This document shows positions 60,780 through 64,000 of a stretch of 64,000 bases of DNA, piece by piece. The position numbers and the translations under genes are program-made. Every line of letters starts with the position of its first letter. The first letter of the stretch is position 1. This DNA is from Photobacterium rosenbergii (GTDB lineage: Bacteria > Pseudomonadota > Gammaproteobacteria > Enterobacterales > Vibrionaceae): NCBI RefSeq assembly GCF_003026455.1, contig NZ_PYMB01000001.1, positions 744,001 to 808,000 of the forward strand, in the 5' to 3' direction. The notes below the pieces were generated by a model. The model was not told the origin of the DNA and did not search any database. It saw only the letters and a list, made by a program, of their open reading frames with translations.

Positions 60780-61600
60780 TGGCTAACCTCTAAAGAATCG
60801 GCGCGTTTAATTTGTTTTTCCGTTCCTGACACAGACTTAATTTTATCAATTTCATCAGAGACATGAGTCTTCATTTTTTCACTTTGAATAATTTGCTCGG
60901 CAAACTTCTGGGTCATTTCTCCAGACGGTAGTTTTGATGTCTTTTGCGGATAATTAGTAGACACTCCATGGGTCGAGTAGCCATGTATTAACTTGATAAC
61001 ATTGGTGACATCACTAAGTCCGTATCTAACGGCAAACAGAACAATCAGGGCTGATATCAAAAACAGCACCACAGTAACTTCAAGCAGATGCAATTGAACC
61101 GCCGCATATACCCCATACATTGCGCTCTTGTCGTACTCGATAACGATGCTGCCCATTAGCTGGTCAAAACTATTTTTAACCTGTAGACCGCTAAATAGCG
61201 TGTCTTCTGTGCTCAATAACCAATAAGCTTCGTTTGAGTTCAACGCCCTGCGTACAACATCTTGTGGAAGGCTTACAACGTCCCCTGTGTTGGCTTGTAA
61301 AACGATATCCCCTTTTGCATCGATTAATTTCACAGCCTTAACGTTTTCTTCCCTTGTGCTGGCTTTGTTAAAACTTGTTTGGAGGTTGTGAGCAGAGTGA
61401 AGTGGAATACCCAAACGTTCTGTACGTTGGATTGAGGATTCCAATGAAGTAGAGATAACTTGAAGCTTTGAGGAAACAACCTGAGACATCAGATTGTCAA
61501 ATTTCATGTAATTCATCAAATACAATAGACCAAGCACAGAGAGTAAAATCACCCATACCGTGATGACTAACCTTAAATGTACTTCAAAAAAAGCCTTCAT
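60776..61600 (-). CDS. Membrane sensor protein without an output domain
   Basis: A 274-residue protein with the same layout as the N-terminus of the next gene: a membrane segment at about 13-31, a periplasmic region to about 170 (QVISTSLESSIQRTERLGIPL, AVKLIDAKGDIVLQANTGDV and DQLMGSIVIEYD suggest a CACHE-like fold), a second segment at about 173-193 and a HAMP-like LSDVTNVIKLIHGYSTHG. The cytoplasmic tail (about 210-274) is short and polar, with no kinase, cyclase or chemotaxis domain. It probably works as a partner of the sensor-MFS protein. First gene of the T6SS operon, so its promoter lies in 61601-61944. Confidence 0.8.
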   Translation of the reverse strand: MKAFFEVHLRLVITVWVILLSVLGLLYLMNYMKFDNLMSQVVSSKLQVISTSLESSIQRTERLGIPLHSAHNLQTSFNKASTREENVKAVKLIDAKGDIVLQANTGDVVSLPQDVVRRALNSNEAYWLLSTEDTLFSGLQVKNSFDQLMGSIVIEYDKSAMYGVYAAVQLHLLEVTVVLFLISALIVLFAVRYGLSDVTNVIKLIHGYSTHGVSTNYPQKTSKLPSGEMTQKFAEQIIQSEKMKTHVSDEIDKIKSVSGTEKQIKRADSLEVSQ

Positions 61601-61944
61601 TGGCCACTTACTCCCACACCGTGACGCTACCGCTAATCAAATAATTAGCAGTCGAAGGAGAAAAATGTGCATGGAATTTTGATTTGTTTTTAAAACCTGA
61701 TCTTGAGCCGAAAAATTATTTTTTAATTTTGAACTTTCTTAAAAGTTAGACTAGTAAAAAATTTAACAATAACCATGCAAAATTTAATGAGTTATTTTAT
61801 AAAAGAGCATTAAAATCCCACATAATAAATAGTGAAATATAAATAACGAAAGAAGAAATCTTATAAATGACACGATAATTTAACTATCAACAAGAGGGGG
61901 GGTTAATTAACATATAAAATAAACAACAGTTTAAATTTGAGTAA
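61601..61944. other. AT-rich region upstream of the sensor/T6SS operon
   Basis: No gene is seen in 344 nt. This should hold the promoter of the whole minus-strand operon that starts at 61600. I cannot identify a sigma-54 (GG-N10-GC) box or a confident sigma-70 pair. A small dyad GCTAAT-CAAATA-ATTAGC lies near 61630-61650, and an AT-rich tract occupies most of 61690-61900. Confidence 0.5.
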
Positions 61945-64000
61945 TTAATTCAGTGAGCGCGATTTATTCATCAACATTATGTTACTAGGTCGCCCTTTAT
62001 CACCTAGGCTATAATCACACACACCATCAGGAAAAGTTTTCTTTAGTAAATCAACACTACCAGATACATCTACGTCTCCGTAAAACCCTTTTTCAATTGC
62101 CTCCTCTACTGCAACTCTATGGCATTTAAAAATACTCCCTTTCCAAGGCGCACCGGCTTGAATTCGACTGTTGCTGTAGATTGGGTAGACTTGGGTACAT
62201 TGTCCATTGGCTTTGCCATTCCACTGGCCATCAAATACCCCCAATCCTGACGCATGGATGTTTCCTTCACCATCAAAACAGGTATCCACTGCCAACTGGG
62301 GCTTCGTTACTTTTACCTTTTGTTCATAGCTCATCGTTGCAGGCATGCTTCTCATCGCCATTAACCATTCATCCATGAGGGAGTATGCTTGCTCTACCGG
62401 ATTAAATTGCTTATGGGAGATCCATATAACATGATTATCGGCATGATTCATCGCTTCAAGTATCCTTAAGCGAGTAGAAAAAGAAGCCGATGTATGGTGC
62501 ATATTCAGGTCATCTTCGAGGTGGTGACGGATATCAATGATGGGCAAGCTAACATTGCCGATAAACACCTGACCATATGTGTAAGCTCTTTCGATAGCAG
62601 ATAGTGGAGCCGAACGTCTCTTGGCAGGCTTTCTTTTGTCTTCTGTCACATTGTGCTCCCCCCAAAGTGACAGCCAAAGTGGAGGAATACTTGCGCTGAG
62701 GCTGAGCTTTTTCTCCGACTCCATATCATTAAAAGGCTTCCAGGCACCTATCTTCTGATTGATCTCGATAAATTCATCTAAGGTAATCATCTTTTCACGT
62801 AACGCTTTAAGCCCATACTGTACACCCTCGTTATCCCAAGTTGATTGCGCAAAACCGTGTTCATCCTTGCCATAGACATGGACCAGATCCTGCCAATAAT
62901 TCCAATTGACCTCTTCGACTACAGATTCGTGATAATAAGGCTTTAAAAAGCCCTGCCTTGGGTTATTCAGGTAACTGCTCAGGCCAAAGTAGCCATTAAT
63001 ACACTCGCTATTTCCTTGCGGGAATTCAGGCATCTTAAAACGAACGAGTTGGTTGAGTGGCTGCAGCCAGCCAAACCGCTGCTCTGCTTCATTGATAGCC
63101 CTCAAACCTTCTATGTACTGACGGGATTGCCAATCTTGCCACCTCTCCCTGTCACCGGCTCGAAAACTAAAGTAGGTATTAAGTAAGTCACAGTCCAAGG
63201 CGTAAATAGAGACACTAACCATGTCGGGGTATGAATAAAGTGGAAGCAACCCATCTAAAATGCCTTCACTATTTTGGGCAATCAGATATTGGGCAAGCCC
63301 ACCGCCTGATCCTCCGATACCTATGGTATACAAAGGCTCACCAAACAAACTGACAAACTGTTTTTTTACTCGGCGAGCAGTGTCTTCAGCTAGTAGCATA
63401 TTGTAGCCGTAGCTGGTTTTATTTCCGCTAGAAGCGACAACAGCGTAACCTTTCCTTATCTGTGACAACTCTTTTTTGATAAGGCGATGCAGCTTCATTT
63501 TTCCTTGGCGGAACCCTAAACCCGATCCTCCCTCGAAACGGTAGATAAGCCGCTTGTTCCATGCTTTTGCACTATCCTGAGACCCAAGCTCATCGATCTC
63601 AATAGGCATGGCAATGGTATATATGTATCGATTGATGGTCCCTTTTTCAATTCGTATGAGGAGCTCATCATCACCGGGACGGTTATCCTTTAGCTCTAGC
63701 TCGCTTCTTGGAGTGACCAAATTATCTTGGTCAACAACAACGTAAGATAGCTGAGTTTTTATCGCGCAATCCTTTGAATACCCAATGAGTTTCTTGCCAT
63801 TAAATGTTTCATAGATGGGGACACCGTATCCGTCTTGGTTATCAACAACCGGTTGTCCAAGACCTGAATCGAGCGTCATACAAAAGAAAGGGTACTGGTT
63901 CGGGCCAGAATAGAGTGAATTGACAGGGCCGATTTCCCCTACCCGTATGGGAAATTCGTAGGTTTCTTCAGGACGCGGACTGTGGCTAATATGTCCTTCT
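61945..64000 (-). CDS. DUF6351 family protein, 5' end cut by window edge
   Basis: At least 685 codons are open; the frame runs past the right edge, so the start is missing (an internal ATG at 63879 is not the start because conserved YPFFCMTLDSGLGQPVVDNQDGYGVPIY straddles it). The protein looks like the DUF6351 family of alpha/beta-hydrolase-like enzymes: FEGGSGLGFRQG, ASSGNKTSYGYNML, TIGIGGSGGGLAQYLIAQ (candidate nucleophile Ser in GGSGGG) and LPIIDIRHHLEDDLNMHH. Substrate unknown; a cysteine pair near the C-terminus may form a disulfide. It is separated from the T6SS operon by 344 nt and may not belong to it. Confidence 0.75.
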   Translation of the reverse strand, partial: EGHISHSPRPEETYEFPIRVGEIGPVNSLYSGPNQYPFFCMTLDSGLGQPVVDNQDGYGVPIYETFNGKKLIGYSKDCAIKTQLSYVVVDQDNLVTPRSELELKDNRPGDDELLIRIEKGTINRYIYTIAMPIEIDELGSQDSAKAWNKRLIYRFEGGSGLGFRQGKMKLHRLIKKELSQIRKGYAVVASSGNKTSYGYNMLLAEDTARRVKKQFVSLFGEPLYTIGIGGSGGGLAQYLIAQNSEGILDGLLPLYSYPDMVSVSIYALDCDLLNTYFSFRAGDRERWQDWQSRQYIEGLRAINEAEQRFGWLQPLNQLVRFKMPEFPQGNSECINGYFGLSSYLNNPRQGFLKPYYHESVVEEVNWNYWQDLVHVYGKDEHGFAQSTWDNEGVQYGLKALREKMITLDEFIEINQKIGAWKPFNDMESEKKLSLSASIPPLWLSLWGEHNVTEDKRKPAKRRSAPLSAIERAYTYGQVFIGNVSLPIIDIRHHLEDDLNMHHTSASFSTRLRILEAMNHADNHVIWISHKQFNPVEQAYSLMDEWLMAMRSMPATMSYEQKVKVTKPQLAVDTCFDGEGNIHASGLGVFDGQWNGKANGQCTQVYPIYSNSRIQAGAPWKGSIFKCHRVAVEEAIEKGFYGDVDVSGSVDLLKKTFPDGVCDYSLGDKGRPSNIMLMNKSRSLN

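Noticed and set aside
61601..61944. Sigma-54 promoter for the T6SS operon
   Set aside because: I searched by eye for GG-N10-GC on the minus strand and found no convincing match; no VasH-type activator gene is in the window.

Overview
The window looks like a chromosomal segment of a marine gammaproteobacterium of the Vibrionaceae (Vibrio/Photobacterium relatives; genus not fixed). The grounds are moderate-to-low GC, a BCCT osmolyte carrier, a C-type purine riboswitch before an NCS2 permease, Vibrio-style integron attC sites and a complete type VI secretion system (T6SS). Genus placement is inference; no rRNA or tRNA gene was seen.

Layout. (1) 1-5.6 kb: a sugar-acid catabolic operon on the minus strand: IclR regulator, tripartite tricarboxylate-type transporter TctC-TctB-TctA, a galactarolactone-cycloisomerase-like enolase-superfamily enzyme, and the start of 2-dehydro-3-deoxygalactonokinase, which runs off the left edge. 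(2) 5.9-19.3 kb: housekeeping and stress genes: BCCT carrier with a structured leader, purine permease under a riboswitch, PhoX-type phosphatase, MsrA, patatin-like lipase, the periplasmic methionine sulfoxide repair pair MsrPQ, a MATE exporter and an amidohydrolase with a signal peptide. (3) 19.5-29.1 kb: a run of small, mostly minus-strand accessory genes (YHS, DUF3297, methyltransferase, GNATs, HAD, GFA, nitrilase, second peptide deformylase, PhzF, RNase HI with an N-terminal hybrid-binding domain, MBL fold, FMN reductase). (4) 29.1-32 kb: at least four integron-type cassettes with degenerate attC sites and no integrase (a CALIN). One attC is split by a ~125-bp element with 14-bp perfect inverted repeats. 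(5) 32.4-32.9 kb: a Prx5-type peroxiredoxin. (6) 33.0-61.6 kb: one very long minus-strand operon. From its promoter end it encodes a sensor without an output domain, a sensor-MFS fusion and a TrpX-like substrate-binding protein, then VgrG, a DUF6931-like protein, PAAR, a RelA/SpoT-like putative effector, TssA, Hcp, TssB, two TssC paralogues, TssE, TssF, TssG, ClpV, a second solute-binding-like protein, an FHA protein, TssJ, TssK, TssL with a SPOR domain, TssM with a degenerate Walker A, and a small Ser/Thr kinase. (7) 61.9-64 kb: a DUF6351 protein cut by the right edge.

How it works together. The T6SS carries every core component, the PAAR tip and a kinase/FHA module for post-translational control. 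What stands out is that translationally coupled overlaps tie it to an upstream sensor / sensor-MFS / binding-protein module. This suggests that perception or import of a small molecule is linked to secretion. The protein between PAAR and TssA has motif order like (p)ppGpp/(p)ppApp synthetases and is the best candidate cargo effector. The integron-like array and its small inserted element are the clearest signs of gene acquisition.
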